Positions 26,998 to 36,919 are shown, counted from the first letter of the stretch. The stretch is 58,001 bases of DNA from JAGWRI01 sp035700805 (GCA_035700805.1 DASSOG010000016.1:1-58001), one strand, 5' to 3'. The notes: generated from the letters alone by a model not told the origin. Numbers and translations: made by a program.

Positions 26998-28164
26998 GTG
27001 ACTGACGTCGTGATCGTGTCGGCGGTGCGCAGCGCCGTGGGCCGTGGCAAGAAGGGCGGGGCGCTCTCGGGTGTGCACCCCATCGAACTCTCGTCGCGCC
27101 TGATGCGCGCGGCGGTGGAGCGCGTGGGCGTGGATCCCGCGATCCTGGACGACGTGCTGTGGGGGTGTGCCATGCCCGAGGCCGGCCAGGGGCTGAATGT
27201 CGCGCGCCTCTCGCTGTTGCGGGCCGGATTCCCCGTGGACGTGCCGGGGGCCACCATCAACCGCTTCTGCTCGTCCGGCTTGCAGACGGTGGCCTTTGCC
27301 GCGCAGGAGATCCTGAGCGGCATGGCGGACGTGGTGCTGGCCGGCGGCGTGGAGATGATGAGCCAGGTGCCCATGAGCGGCTACCACACGCGGTTGGACG
27401 CGGACGCCGTGGAGAGTTACATCGGCATGGGATTCACCGCCGAGCGCGTGGCGGACCGGTACAAGGTGTCGCGCGAGGAGCAGGACGCGTGGTCGTTCGG
27501 GAGCCAGCAGAAGGCGGCGGCGGCGCTCAAGTCGGGGGCGTTCACGGACCAGATCATACCGATTCCAATAACACACGCCGAGTGGCGCGGGGCGAAGAAG
27601 GACGAGACCACGGTGGACTTCAGCGTGGATGAGTGTCCGCGGGTGGACACCACCTTGGAGGGGCTGGCCAAGCTGCGTCCCGCCTTCAAGGCCAGGGGGA
27701 GCGTGACGGCGGGCAACTCCAGTCCCTATTCGGACGGGGCGAGCGCGGTGCTCGTGATGTCCGCCGAGCGGGCCAGGGCCCTGGGGCTCACGCCGCTGGC
27801 GCGGTTCGTCTCGTTTGCGGCGGCGGGCGTGGAGCCCGATGTCATGGGCATGGGGCCGGTGAAGGCGGTGCCCAAGGTGCTCAAGCGTGCCGGGCTCAAG
27901 CTGGAGGCCATGAAGCTCATCGAGTTCAACGAGGCCTTTGCCTCGCAGGTCCTGGCGGTGTCGCGCGAGCTCGGGATGAACCGGGACCTCGTGAATGTGA
28001 ACGGTGGCGCGATCGCGCTGGGGCACCCCCTGGGCGCCACGGGCGCCAAGCTCACCACCCAACTCGTCCACGAACTGCGCAAACGCGGGGGTGGGCTGGG
28101 GCTGGTGACCATGTGCATCGGGGGTGGCATGGGCGCGGCCGGCATCTTCGAGGTGTACGCCTAG
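26998..28164 (+). CDS. fadA: acetyl-CoA acyltransferase (thiolase)
   Basis: The 388-residue product shows the thiolase active site: Cys91 in INRFCSSGLQTV, His343 in GGAIALGHPLGATG and Cys373 in TMCIGGGMG. It starts with GTG 26998 after GAGAGGGATGAATC. Thiolases cleave 3-ketoacyl-CoA to acetyl-CoA in the last step of beta-oxidation. The FadN-like gene directly upstream supports degradation rather than synthesis. Confidence 0.95.
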   Translation: MTDVVIVSAVRSAVGRGKKGGALSGVHPIELSSRLMRAAVERVGVDPAILDDVLWGCAMPEAGQGLNVARLSLLRAGFPVDVPGATINRFCSSGLQTVAFAAQEILSGMADVVLAGGVEMMSQVPMSGYHTRLDADAVESYIGMGFTAERVADRYKVSREEQDAWSFGSQQKAAAALKSGAFTDQIIPIPITHAEWRGAKKDETTVDFSVDECPRVDTTLEGLAKLRPAFKARGSVTAGNSSPYSDGASAVLVMSAERARALGLTPLARFVSFAAAGVEPDVMGMGPVKAVPKVLKRAGLKLEAMKLIEFNEAFASQVLAVSRELGMNRDLVNVNGGAIALGHPLGATGAKLTTQLVHELRKRGGGLGLVTMCIGGGMGAAGIFEVYA

Positions 28165-28199
28165 GCGACGCCCCTTGTGCTACGTGGTAAGTTCAAGGC

Positions 28200-28682
28200 A
28201 TGACCGCCAATGAGATGGACTCCGGCCCCGTGCCCAGCCCCGGCCTCACCGCCGGCGACCTGACCACGAACACGCTCAAGGCCGCCCGCAACGGGCTGCT
28301 GCGCGTGCATCGGCTGCTGCTCGAAGTGGAGCGGATCGAGCTGGAGCGGTCGCGCGGCCGCATGACGCCCAACCAGTACCTGCAGGCCGTGCTCTCGGAC
28401 CCGGCCTTCGACTGGCTGCGCCCGGCTTCCCAGCTCATCGTGCAGATCGATGAGGCCCTGGACGACGCCGAGCGCGAGGGCGCGCCGGTGGAGAGCGGCA
28501 CCACGGCGTCCTTGCTGGCGCAGGTGCGGTCGTTGCTCACGCCCGTGCCCCCCACCACGATGTTCGCCACGCGGTACCTGCAGATGCTGCAGGACCATCC
28601 CGACGTCGTGTTCGCACATCGCGACGTCATGGCGGGCCTGCCCAAGGGATTCCTGGGGCCCACGCCGGACCTGCTGCAGTAG
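28200..28682 (+). CDS. helical cytoplasmic protein of unknown function, downstream of thiolase
   Basis: The 160-residue product is mostly helical: NGLLRVHRLLLEVERIELER, a YLQAVLSDPAFDWLRPASQL segment and an acidic linker. No signal or membrane helix appears. It begins 35 bp after the thiolase stop in the same direction, so readthrough from the fad unit is possible. The segment FDWLRPASQLIVQIDE resembles conserved bacterial proteins of unknown role; I cannot name one. Confidence 0.7.
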   Translation: MTANEMDSGPVPSPGLTAGDLTTNTLKAARNGLLRVHRLLLEVERIELERSRGRMTPNQYLQAVLSDPAFDWLRPASQLIVQIDEALDDAEREGAPVESGTTASLLAQVRSLLTPVPPTTMFATRYLQMLQDHPDVVFAHRDVMAGLPKGFLGPTPDLLQ

Positions 28683-28734
28683 GCTCGGCCCCAGGCGCGA
28701 CGCGCGGCCGAAGGTCGGGCCGCGTCGGGTGGGT

Positions 28735-29355
28735 TCAGTCGGCGAGTTCGAGGGACCGCCACAGATACCAGCAGGCCACGGTGGCGTACGGGCTCCACGC
28801 GGCCCCCACCCGCTGCACGTCGCGCGGCGTCACTCGGCGTCGCTTGCCGTAGGCGCGCTGGATGGCGTTCTGGATGCCCAGGTCCAGTTCGGGGAGTACG
28901 TCGGGGCGGCCGAGCTTGAACATCAGGAACATCTGCGCCGTCCACGGGCCAATGCCCTTCACCTGCACCAGGTGCTCGATGATGGCTGAATCGCTCATGT
29001 GGCGCACGCGGGTGAGCGGCACCGCGCCAGTCAGCACCTTCCGCGCCAGGTCACGCAGGCAGGCCGCCTTCTGGCGCGAAAGGCCGGCCGCGCGGAGCTG
29101 CTCGTCCGTCAGCTCCAGCAGGCGACCCGGCTCCAGATGCCGGTGAGGAAAGAGGGCGCAGAACCGGTTGAGGATGGTGGTGGCCGCCCGCCCGGAGAGC
29201 TGCTGAAAGACGATGGCGCGCGCGAGGTCGTGAAAGTGCGAGCGGCCCGTGCGCCGTCGCAGCCGGCACGGCCCCACGCGGCGTATGATACCGGCCATCA
29301 CAGGATCCACGCGGCGCAGGTGCGCCAGCGCCCGGCGACCCTCGACGGGGGTCAT
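28735..29355 (-). CDS. AlkA-type DNA-3-methyladenine glycosylase II
   Basis: The 206-residue product is an HhH-GPD protein. It contains AIVFQQLSGRAATTILNRF, the hairpin VKGIGPWTAQMFLMFKLGR and the catalytic Asp in DVLPELDLGIQNAI. YLWRSLELAD ends it. No iron-sulfur cysteines are present, as expected for the AlkA branch. It removes alkylated bases. It lacks the N-terminal TATA-like domain of E. coli AlkA, like the shorter bacterial forms. It converges with the previous gene and lies 31 bp after the aminotransferase gene. Confidence 0.93.
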   Translation of the reverse strand: MTPVEGRRALAHLRRVDPVMAGIIRRVGPCRLRRRTGRSHFHDLARAIVFQQLSGRAATTILNRFCALFPHRHLEPGRLLELTDEQLRAAGLSRQKAACLRDLARKVLTGAVPLTRVRHMSDSAIIEHLVQVKGIGPWTAQMFLMFKLGRPDVLPELDLGIQNAIQRAYGKRRRVTPRDVQRVGAAWSPYATVACWYLWRSLELAD

Positions 29356-29386
29356 GCGGCGGGAGTGGTGGCGTGGCGCGAGTGGT

Positions 29387-30721
<1,335 letters not shown>

Positions 30722-30818
30722 GACGACGGAGAGCGAAAGGAGAAGCGCCGGTGACCGGGACGCCCGGCCCGCGGCAGGTTAGGTTTGGGTTGACGAGGCA
30801 GCCCTGACGCGAGCGAAT

Positions 30819-31070
30819 ATGAGCCGGGAACCAGCGAAGAGCGAGAAGGCGGCAACGGACCTGGCGGAGGCCATGCCCGCGGGAGACGAACCGGCCGTAC
30901 GCGAAAAGCTGGAGGCCATTCGCCACGCCAAGCGGACGCGAATGCGGTGGACGCTCTCGCGGCATACGGCGGAGCGGGCGATTGTCGCGATTGCCGGCGT
31001 CCAGGCGAGTTCCGCCTATCAGCGATCCAGCAAGAGCCGCCGTCGCAAGCGGCGCAAGCGACTGCTGTAG
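30819..31070 (+). CDS. small basic protein, doubtful
   Basis: The 83-residue frame starts at ATG 30819, 97 bp from the divergent aminotransferase start. It has an acidic helical N-terminus (KSEKAATDLAEAMPAGDEP) and a strongly basic C-terminus ending SKSRRRKRRKRLL. The stop codon falls in the first unit of a 30-bp tandem repeat, which would otherwise continue the same basic reading. No clear ribosome-binding site is seen. It may be a small nucleic-acid-binding protein or a chance frame. Confidence 0.45.
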   Translation: MSREPAKSEKAATDLAEAMPAGDEPAVREKLEAIRHAKRTRMRWTLSRHTAERAIVAIAGVQASSAYQRSSKSRRRKRRKRLL

Positions 31071-31143
31071 GCCGAGCGATCCCGCACGCGGCTGCTGCGG
31101 GCCGAGGGATACCGCAAGCGGCTGCTGCAGGCCGCTCGGCGCC
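31054..31143. repeat. three tandem 30-bp units
   Basis: Units at 31054-31083, 31084-31113 and 31114-31143 share the pattern GCAAGCGGCTGCTGCNGGCC followed by GAGNGATNCC, with a few mismatches. They lie between convergent genes and overlap the end of the small basic frame. The unit length is a multiple of three. Confidence 0.8.
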
Positions 31144-31175
31144 GCGGTCGGCCTGGCCCGCGCGGCGGATCCGCG

Positions 31176-31760
31176 CTAGCTGGCGGCCGCCACCACGCCC
31201 GCGCGCACTGCCCGGCGCCGCACCGCCCACCGCCACCGGTAGACGCTCAGTCCCAGCACCAGCAGGAAGCAGATCTCCACGTAGACCTTTTCGGCGTCGA
31301 TGTAGTCGATCGGCTTGTCGGTGAGCGTGGGATCGGTGAGCAGCCCGTGGATGAAGAACAGCGCGGCGGTGAGGTAGGTGAGGTAGTGGAAGAGCTTCCA
31401 CTTGGTGCGCCCGATCTGCAGCCGGTAGTAGGACGTGACGACTACGACGATCAGCACGTACAGCGAGGCCGCCCCCAGCGTGTTGATCCACGGCTGCTTG
31501 GGGCCGACCATGGGGTAGATGATGTCAATGAACCGGAACGCGGGATCCTGCACGGCGAGCAGGAGCAGCGCGTGCAGCACCGCGAGCACCAGCGCCACGT
31601 AGCCGGTCCAGTTGTGGATGGCAAAGTAGTTGAACCGCCGGTGGGGCCACTGCTTCCACGGGTTGTAGTGCATGGAGAGCAGCAGGCCGAGCAGCAGGTT
31701 GATCGTCAGGAGGGCGATCGCGACGAGGGCGACGTAGGTCGACAGGTCGAGTGGCTTCAC
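31176..31760 (-). CDS. ferric reductase-like transmembrane protein
   Basis: The 194-residue protein has five or six membrane helices. Histidines in helix pairs (AIHNWTGYVALVLAVLHALL and LFHYLTYLTAALFFIHGLL) are placed as for the two haems of the ferric-reductase/MsrQ (YedZ) family. It lacks FAD and NAD domains. The start is GTG 31760. It could pass electrons across the membrane, but no MsrP-like partner gene is nearby. A basic tail of about 15 residues ends it. Confidence 0.8.
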   Translation of the reverse strand: MKPLDLSTYVALVAIALLTINLLLGLLLSMHYNPWKQWPHRRFNYFAIHNWTGYVALVLAVLHALLLLAVQDPAFRFIDIIYPMVGPKQPWINTLGAASLYVLIVVVVTSYYRLQIGRTKWKLFHYLTYLTAALFFIHGLLTDPTLTDKPIDYIDAEKVYVEICFLLVLGLSVYRWRWAVRRRAVRAGVVAAAS

Positions 31761-31884
31761 GGCGTCATGGGTCGGCGTCGGGAGGGGAGGGCGGGTGGGC
31801 GGGGGTGACGCGCGGTGCCTCTGTCATGCGACGCGGCCCCGTTGCCTAAGCTAACGCACGGCCGCGGCCAACTGCTGAGACGGC

Positions 31885-32046
31885 CTATCCGCCGTACTCT
31901 CGCGCCCACTTGACGGCGTAATAGAGCCCCACGCCGCCGGCGATGCTGCTCACGATGAATGCCGTCATGATCCCGAACCTGGCCGCGGCGTACCAGCCGA
32001 TGGTGCTGCCGATGGTGGCGCCGATGGTTCCGAACAGCTTTTTCAT
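31885..32046 (-). CDS. 53-residue glycine-rich membrane peptide
   Basis: From ATG 32046 the product is MKKLFGTIGATIGSTIGWYA followed by a second helix (MTAFIVSSIAGGVGLYYAV) and a charged end (KWAREYGG). GCGGAAATC precedes the ATG. The in-frame upstream extension to 32166 is not protein-like. Two short helices with regular small residues suggest a glycine-zipper hairpin in the membrane. The gene is divergent from the DUF502 gene. Function unknown. Confidence 0.7.
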   Translation of the reverse strand: MKKLFGTIGATIGSTIGWYAAARFGIMTAFIVSSIAGGVGLYYAVKWAREYGG

Positions 32047-32178
32047 GATTTCCGCTCGGGTGAGTGTATTCACCGTTAACGACCGTTGGAGGAGCCGTGG
32101 CGTCACGAACTCCGCCCGGTGTACGTTGCTCAAGCCCCTGTCACGCCGCCACCTTCCCGACCTCACCCGGTGTCTGCC

Positions 32179-32730
32179 ATGTCGCGCATCCTGAACTACT
32201 TCCTGAAGGGCCTGATCGTCACCGCGCCGGTGTTCCTCACGGTGTACATCTGCTACGTCATCTTCACCACGATTGACGGGTGGCTGGAGCTGCCGATTCC
32301 CGGCGTCGGGTTCGTGGTGACCATCGCCCTGATCATCCTCGTGGGGATTGCCGCGCAGACCTTTGCCGCCCGCGCGCTGAGCACCGGGCTCGACGCGCTG
32401 TTCGAGAAGTTGCCGTTCGTGCGGCTGCTCTACTCAAGCACGCGCGACCTGCTCAATGCCTTTGTCGGGGAACACCGCCGCTTTGACAAGCCGGTGCTGG
32501 TGACGCTGGGTGGCGGCACGGGCGCTCGCGTGTTCGGCTTCGTGACGCAGGAATCGCTCGACATGTTCGGCGTCAGCGACTCGGCCGCGGTGTACGTGCC
32601 GCAGTCCTACAACTTTGCGGGCAACCTCATCGTGTTTCCGGTGTCGCACATCACGCCGCTGGCGGTGGAGAGTTCCCGCGTGATGGCCTTCATCGTCTCG
32701 GGCGGCGTGACCGCGGTTACCGAGGGCTGA
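32179..32730 (+). CDS. DUF502-family membrane protein
   Basis: The 183-residue protein has two membrane helices (LKGLIVTAPVFLTVYICYVI and VVTIALIILVGIAAQTFAA). A soluble part follows with PFVRLLYSSTRDLLNAFVGE and QSYNFAGNLIVFPVSHITPL, both marks of the DUF502 family. ATG 32179 matches the usual start (MSRILNYFLKGLIVTAP). Its stop overlaps the convergent BNR-repeat gene by 14 bp. The family has no settled role. Confidence 0.9.
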   Translation: MSRILNYFLKGLIVTAPVFLTVYICYVIFTTIDGWLELPIPGVGFVVTIALIILVGIAAQTFAARALSTGLDALFEKLPFVRLLYSSTRDLLNAFVGEHRRFDKPVLVTLGGGTGARVFGFVTQESLDMFGVSDSAAVYVPQSYNFAGNLIVFPVSHITPLAVESSRVMAFIVSGGVTAVTEG

Positions 32731-33775
32731 CGGCGGGCGTCCAGCGGCCCAGCCGCCCGCGGGGCCCGGCGGCAATGCCCACGCCGGCGTTGCTGAAACG
32801 CACCGCGTTGAGGGGCAGTGAGTCCACCGCCATCCACGACGCGCCGCGATCGTGGGAGACCGCGGTACCCGCGAGGCCCACGGCGACGACGATCGTGTCG
32901 TCCACCCACGCGACGCCCGACAGGTAAGCACTCACCAGCGGCCCGGGGGCCGCGCGCCAGCTCCGCCCGCCGTCCGCCGAGAGGGCGACGTTGGCCGTGG
33001 CGGCATGGGGCTGGGTGTAATCGCCGCCCACCGCCACGCCGTGTCCATCCGCGCGGAACGCCACGGCGAAGATGCCGGACGCGGCGGACCCCGCGTGCAC
33101 GGGTGTGCCGGCCACGGACCACGAGCGGCCCCGGTCGGCGGAGTGGTACACGCGCGCCTGGGCGCCGCCGCCCGTCCCGATCCACACGTCGCCGCTGCCC
33201 GACACCGTGAGGCAGGTGCCGCTGGCGGCGAACATGGCCTCGCCAGGCAACGCGTCCGGCAATGCCCCTGGCGGCACGCGCGTCCAGCTTCGGCCGCCGT
33301 CGTCGCTCACCAGCACGAACAGCTTGCCGTCCACCGGGTCGCTGACCGCGATGCCATGGTCGCGATCCCAGAAGGCAAGCGCGTCGAAGAACACGCCCCT
33401 GGTGTCGGTGGTGTAGACCTGTTGCCAGGTGAGGCCGCCATCGCCCGTCCTGAAAATCCGCGCCTGTCCCTGTTCGGCGGGGCCGGCGGCGGCCGCCACC
33501 GCCGTGTTCGCGTCCAGCCCCGCAATGGAGCGCAGGTCCAGGCGCTCGGCGTCGGGCACCACATGCAACGACCAGGTGGCCCCGCCATCGGTGCTGCGCG
33601 CCACCGTGCCGCGCGTCCCGCTGGCCCATGCCACGCCGCTGGCGGCAACGCTCACGCCCCGGAATTCCGCCGTGGTGTTCACCGAAGCCATCTGCCACTG
33701 GGCCGGCAGCGGAGCGGGCAGCGCGGCGCCCGCCATGACGGTGACGACTGTGAAGACGATGTGCGAACGACTCAC
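32717..33775 (-). CDS. secreted BNR/sialidase-like beta-propeller protein (Ycf48-type)
   Basis: The 352-residue product has a signal peptide (IVFTVVTVMAGAALPAPLPAQ) and repeated Asp-box strands: STDGGATWS, TGDGGLTWQ, SDDGGRSWT, SADRGRSWS, SADGGRSWR and SHDRGASW. The spacing of about 45-60 residues gives a six- or seven-bladed propeller like Ycf48 and oxidoreductase-like BNR proteins. The start GTG 33775 overlaps the preceding gene's stop by 4 bp. No enzymatic residue set was recognised. Confidence 0.88.
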   Translation of the reverse strand: MSRSHIVFTVVTVMAGAALPAPLPAQWQMASVNTTAEFRGVSVAASGVAWASGTRGTVARSTDGGATWSLHVVPDAERLDLRSIAGLDANTAVAAAAGPAEQGQARIFRTGDGGLTWQQVYTTDTRGVFFDALAFWDRDHGIAVSDPVDGKLFVLVSDDGGRSWTRVPPGALPDALPGEAMFAASGTCLTVSGSGDVWIGTGGGAQARVYHSADRGRSWSVAGTPVHAGSAASGIFAVAFRADGHGVAVGGDYTQPHAATANVALSADGGRSWRAAPGPLVSAYLSGVAWVDDTIVVAVGLAGTAVSHDRGASWMAVDSLPLNAVRFSNAGVGIAAGPRGRLGRWTPAVSPR

Positions 33776-34071
33776 GGATGGTGCTCCTCGTCGGAGGGGG
33801 GAACGGCGGGCTCGGTGGCGGAGGACTCGGGTCCAGGCGCGGCGCGGTCCGGCGCGTCCAGCGCCGTCGCTGGCAGCACGATCTCGCGCGTGTCCCGGAT
33901 TTTATCGAGCCCCAGCACGTCATCCGCGCGCCAGGCCAGGTAGAAGAAGCCCAGTGCGCAGAGCACGGTGGCCACACCCGACAGCCAGTACCGGTGGCGG
34001 AGCACGATGAAGAACGAGACTCCGACCGGCAGCAGGATCGAGCCGAAGAGCGCGGCCAACACTCGGAGCAT
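33772..34071 (-). CDS. small two-helix membrane protein, unknown function
   Basis: From ATG 34071 the 99-residue product has two hydrophobic segments (LRVLAALFGSILLPVGVSFF and LSGVATVLCALGFFYLAW). A polar tail rich in Pro, Ala, Glu and Asp ends EEHHP. An in-frame ATG at 34098 is equally possible; the longer frame to 34338 is not protein-like. It overlaps the propeller gene by 4 bp, suggesting co-translation. No family was recognised. Confidence 0.65.
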   Translation of the reverse strand: MLRVLAALFGSILLPVGVSFFIVLRHRYWLSGVATVLCALGFFYLAWRADDVLGLDKIRDTREIVLPATALDAPDRAAPGPESSATEPAVPPSDEEHHP

Positions 34072-34281
34072 GCAACCGGGATTTCCAGCGCGGGACATGC
34101 AGGCGGCAGGTGGGGCGTGGGGGAGACGGGGGGGCGGAGCAGGGGCGACGGGAAATCTCCGGGTTCCGCGCGGTGGCGGCAAGCGGTGTTGCGCGGGGGA
34201 GCCGCCATGCGCTAGCGTGAGCGACGAGCCCTGGGTGCGCACCGGCAGTCGGGTGCCCGGGTGTGCCTCAACCCCATCTTC

Positions 34282-35229
34282 ATGATCACGCCTTCCGACA
34301 TTGTCGCGGCCCGCGAGCGGATCGCGGGCCGCGTGCACCGCACGCCGCTCCTCTCGGCCACGCGCCTTGGCGCGCCGGCGGGTGTCTCGCTCTGGCTCAA
34401 GGCGGAGCTGCTCCAGAAGACGGGGTCGTTCAAGGTGCGTGGCGCGCTCAACGCCATATTACAACTCAGTGATGCCGAGCTGGGTCGTGGGGTGGTGGGC
34501 GTGTCGGCGGGCAACCACGCGCAGGCGCTGGCGTGGGCGGCGCGCGCGGCGGGCACCGCGTGCACCGTGGTGATGCCCGATCCCGCGGTGCAGGCCAAGC
34601 TGGACGCCACGCGCGGCTACGGGGCCACGGTGATCCAGGAGGCGTGGGGCACCGCCATGTTTGATCGGGCGCGGCAGTTGAGCGCCACGCACGGATATGT
34701 GTTTGTGCATCCCTTTGACGATCCGCGCGTGGTGGCCGGCGCCGGCACCACCGGGCTGGAGATCCTGGAGGACCTGCCCGATGCGGATGCGATCGTGGTC
34801 CCGGTGGGGGGCGGCGGGTTGCTGGCCGGCATCGCGGTGGCGGCCAGGGCGGTGAACCCGCGGGTGAAGGTGTTTGGCGTGGAACCCGAAGGCGCGCAGG
34901 CGCTGCGCGCGAGCCTGGCCGCCGGGCGGGTGACGCCCATTGCCCCGCCGAGCACGATTGCCGACGGCCTGGCCGCGCCGATGACTACCGAGCTGCCGTT
35001 CGAGGTGGCGCGGCAGTTCGTGGACGACGTGGTGGTGGTGACCGACGCGGAGATCGTGGCGGCGATGGGGCTGGTGCTCTCATCGGCCAAGCTGCTGGCG
35101 GAGCCGGCGGGGGCCGCCGCCGTGGCGGCGGTGGTGCACGGCCGGATTCCCGTGGCCCCCGGGGCGCGGGTGGTGTGCGTAGTGAGCGGCGGGAACGTGG
35201 ACCTGGCGCGATTAAAAGAACTTATATAA
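34282..35229 (+). CDS. threonine/serine dehydratase, PLP-dependent
   Basis: The 315-residue product is a type II PLP enzyme: Lys51 in KTGSFKVRGALNA binds PLP, SAGNHAQALAWAAR binds the substrate carboxylate and VPVGGGGLLAGIAVA cradles the phosphate. It ends after the catalytic domain, without the ACT regulatory domain of biosynthetic IlvA, so it is the short catabolic or racemase-like type. It deaminates threonine to 2-oxobutanoate, or serine to pyruvate. The start is ATG 34282 (MITPSDIVAARERI). Confidence 0.93.
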   Translation: MITPSDIVAARERIAGRVHRTPLLSATRLGAPAGVSLWLKAELLQKTGSFKVRGALNAILQLSDAELGRGVVGVSAGNHAQALAWAARAAGTACTVVMPDPAVQAKLDATRGYGATVIQEAWGTAMFDRARQLSATHGYVFVHPFDDPRVVAGAGTTGLEILEDLPDADAIVVPVGGGGLLAGIAVAARAVNPRVKVFGVEPEGAQALRASLAAGRVTPIAPPSTIADGLAAPMTTELPFEVARQFVDDVVVVTDAEIVAAMGLVLSSAKLLAEPAGAAAVAAVVHGRIPVAPGARVVCVVSGGNVDLARLKELI

Positions 35230-35256
35230 CCTGGCCTGGCCGCGGCCCGCCGGTGG

Positions 35257-36699
35257 TCAGCGCTTTGGGCCGCCCCGGCTCAGGCGCCACTTGGTCCAGA
35301 TGACCACCGTGGCGCATCCGCTGGCCGTGGGCTGGATGAACTCCGCCGGCGTCTGCCCCGCGTGGTACACTTCCATGGCGCCCACGTTCTGGGGCAGCAG
35401 GAAGGAGTTGACGTCGCCCGGGCTCATGGACACCCATGGCGTGCCGTCCACCACGTAGTTCACGCAGTTGGTCCCAGTCTGGCGGACGTCGTACACATAC
35501 GTGTCGAACCCGGACGTCTGCACGCGAAAGCCCGGCACCGCGCGCATGAGGTCGGTGAACCGGTCGGCCTGGCGCCGGTCAATCTGCTGCTCGTCCAGGA
35601 AGAACCCGGTGCCCATCTTCTCGCGCGTGGTGAACCCCACGGCCTGGAGCCCGCTCGTGCGCTGCGCCTCGGTGGTCACGGTGGGGAGCACGCTCACCGC
35701 CTGCTCAAAGCGCAGGGTTACGCTGTCGGCGGACCCGCTGGACAGCTCGACGACCTGTTCTACGGGGTTGTAGCCGATGCGGCGCGCGATCACCACCTGC
35801 GTGCCCGACGGCAAACTGTCCAGCTCGAATGAGCCGTCAGCCGGGGTGTTCATGATGCGCGTGGTGCCTTCAAGCTGCACGCGTGCCCCGGCCACGGGCT
35901 CGCCCGTGACGCTCAGCACCCGCCCGGTCAGGCGCGCCCTGACCATCGTGCGCGGCTTCACCGGCACCGTGTCGCCCGCGGTTGCGGCCGCGGGCGCGGT
36001 CGCGACCACGGCCGCGCCCGTTCCCAGGCTGAGGCTGCGGACCGCCAGGACTTCATTGTTGAGTGTCACCGGCACATCACCGCTCCGGCGTCCGGCCAGT
36101 GCCACCTGGACCTTGCCGTCCAGCGTGGCGGGCAGGCCGCAGATGCGGTACGTGCCGTCGGCGTCGGTGGTCGCGGCGCGGATGTGGGGGACCTTGCGAA
36201 GGCCGCCAAGCTCCAGCTCGGTCCAGACCACTGACACGCGCGCGTTGCCGAGTGGCTGGTCCGTGTCCGCGTTGCGAATCCGACCGAACAGCGCGGCCGG
36301 GCCGCGCGTGAGCCAGGCTGCCGGACAAAGCTGCCCCACCAGCGCGGACGCGGACGGCGTGGCCATGTCCACCGTGCGCGATTGTCCGGCGGCCAGGGTG
36401 ATGGGTGGCGTGACCAGGCTGATGCCCAGCGAATCCAGGATCGGATGGCTGGCCACCATGCGGTACGTGCCCGGGGGCACGCTGTCCAGATGAAAGCGAC
36501 CGTCGCCATCCGCCACGGCGAGCAGCGTCGTGCCTTGTATACCAACTTGCGCCCCGCCCATCGGGTGCCCGCGGATGCTGTCAAAGACAATGCCGCTGAC
36601 TGATGCGGTGCCCGGTGCCTGCTGTGCGATCGCCGGGTGGAGGGCGGCGGCCAGCATGGCCGCAGGCGCCACGAATCGGAGGAAGTGGGTGCCACGCAT
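35257..36699 (-). CDS. secreted protein with carboxypeptidase-regulatory domains and a TonB plug domain
   Basis: The 480-residue product has a signal peptide (RFVAPAAMLAAALHPAIAQ). Three carboxypeptidase-regulatory-like beta domains follow (SGIVFDSIRGHPMGGAQVGI; FGRIRNADTDQPLGNARVSV; LTGRVLSVTGEPVAGARVQL), then a plug-like domain (RFTDLMRAVPGFRV, NCVNYVVDGTPW, MEVYHAGQTPAEF). It ends right after the plug; the roughly 600-residue beta-barrel of TonB receptors is absent. The gene lies between threonine dehydratase (convergent) and the HD protein (divergent). Confidence 0.85.
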   Translation of the reverse strand: MRGTHFLRFVAPAAMLAAALHPAIAQQAPGTASVSGIVFDSIRGHPMGGAQVGIQGTTLLAVADGDGRFHLDSVPPGTYRMVASHPILDSLGISLVTPPITLAAGQSRTVDMATPSASALVGQLCPAAWLTRGPAALFGRIRNADTDQPLGNARVSVVWTELELGGLRKVPHIRAATTDADGTYRICGLPATLDGKVQVALAGRRSGDVPVTLNNEVLAVRSLSLGTGAAVVATAPAAATAGDTVPVKPRTMVRARLTGRVLSVTGEPVAGARVQLEGTTRIMNTPADGSFELDSLPSGTQVVIARRIGYNPVEQVVELSSGSADSVTLRFEQAVSVLPTVTTEAQRTSGLQAVGFTTREKMGTGFFLDEQQIDRRQADRFTDLMRAVPGFRVQTSGFDTYVYDVRQTGTNCVNYVVDGTPWVSMSPGDVNSFLLPQNVGAMEVYHAGQTPAEFIQPTASGCATVVIWTKWRLSRGGPKR

Positions 36700-36833
36700 G
36701 CCGAATAGTACAACGCAGGGCTTGCGGGGCTCCAGTTGCCTGCCGCTTGCCCGGCGCGGGGCACTCCGCGGCGCGGGTCGGGATGGTATCGGGTTGCATC
36801 GGACAATGTGCCCGATGGTGTCGACTTATTGCC

Positions 36834-36850
36834 GGGTCGAATTGCGACCC
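36834..36850. promoter_or_regulatory. perfect inverted repeat GGGTCG-N5-CGACCC
   Basis: This 17-bp palindrome lies 70 bp before the chosen start of the HD-GYP-like gene and 135 bp before the divergent plug-domain gene. Its form fits a dimeric repressor site. If the HD gene used an earlier in-frame start (near 36815) it would be coding, so its role is uncertain. Confidence 0.35.
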
Positions 36851-36919
36851 AGCGCCTTGCCCGACTGTGGCGCGCAAACAACACTGGGGACACCGGGCGG
36901 CGTGTCGGATTTACCAGGC

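Noticed and set aside
31054..31143. CRISPR-like array
   Set aside because: The three units are contiguous 30-bp tandem copies without spacers, and no cas genes are present.
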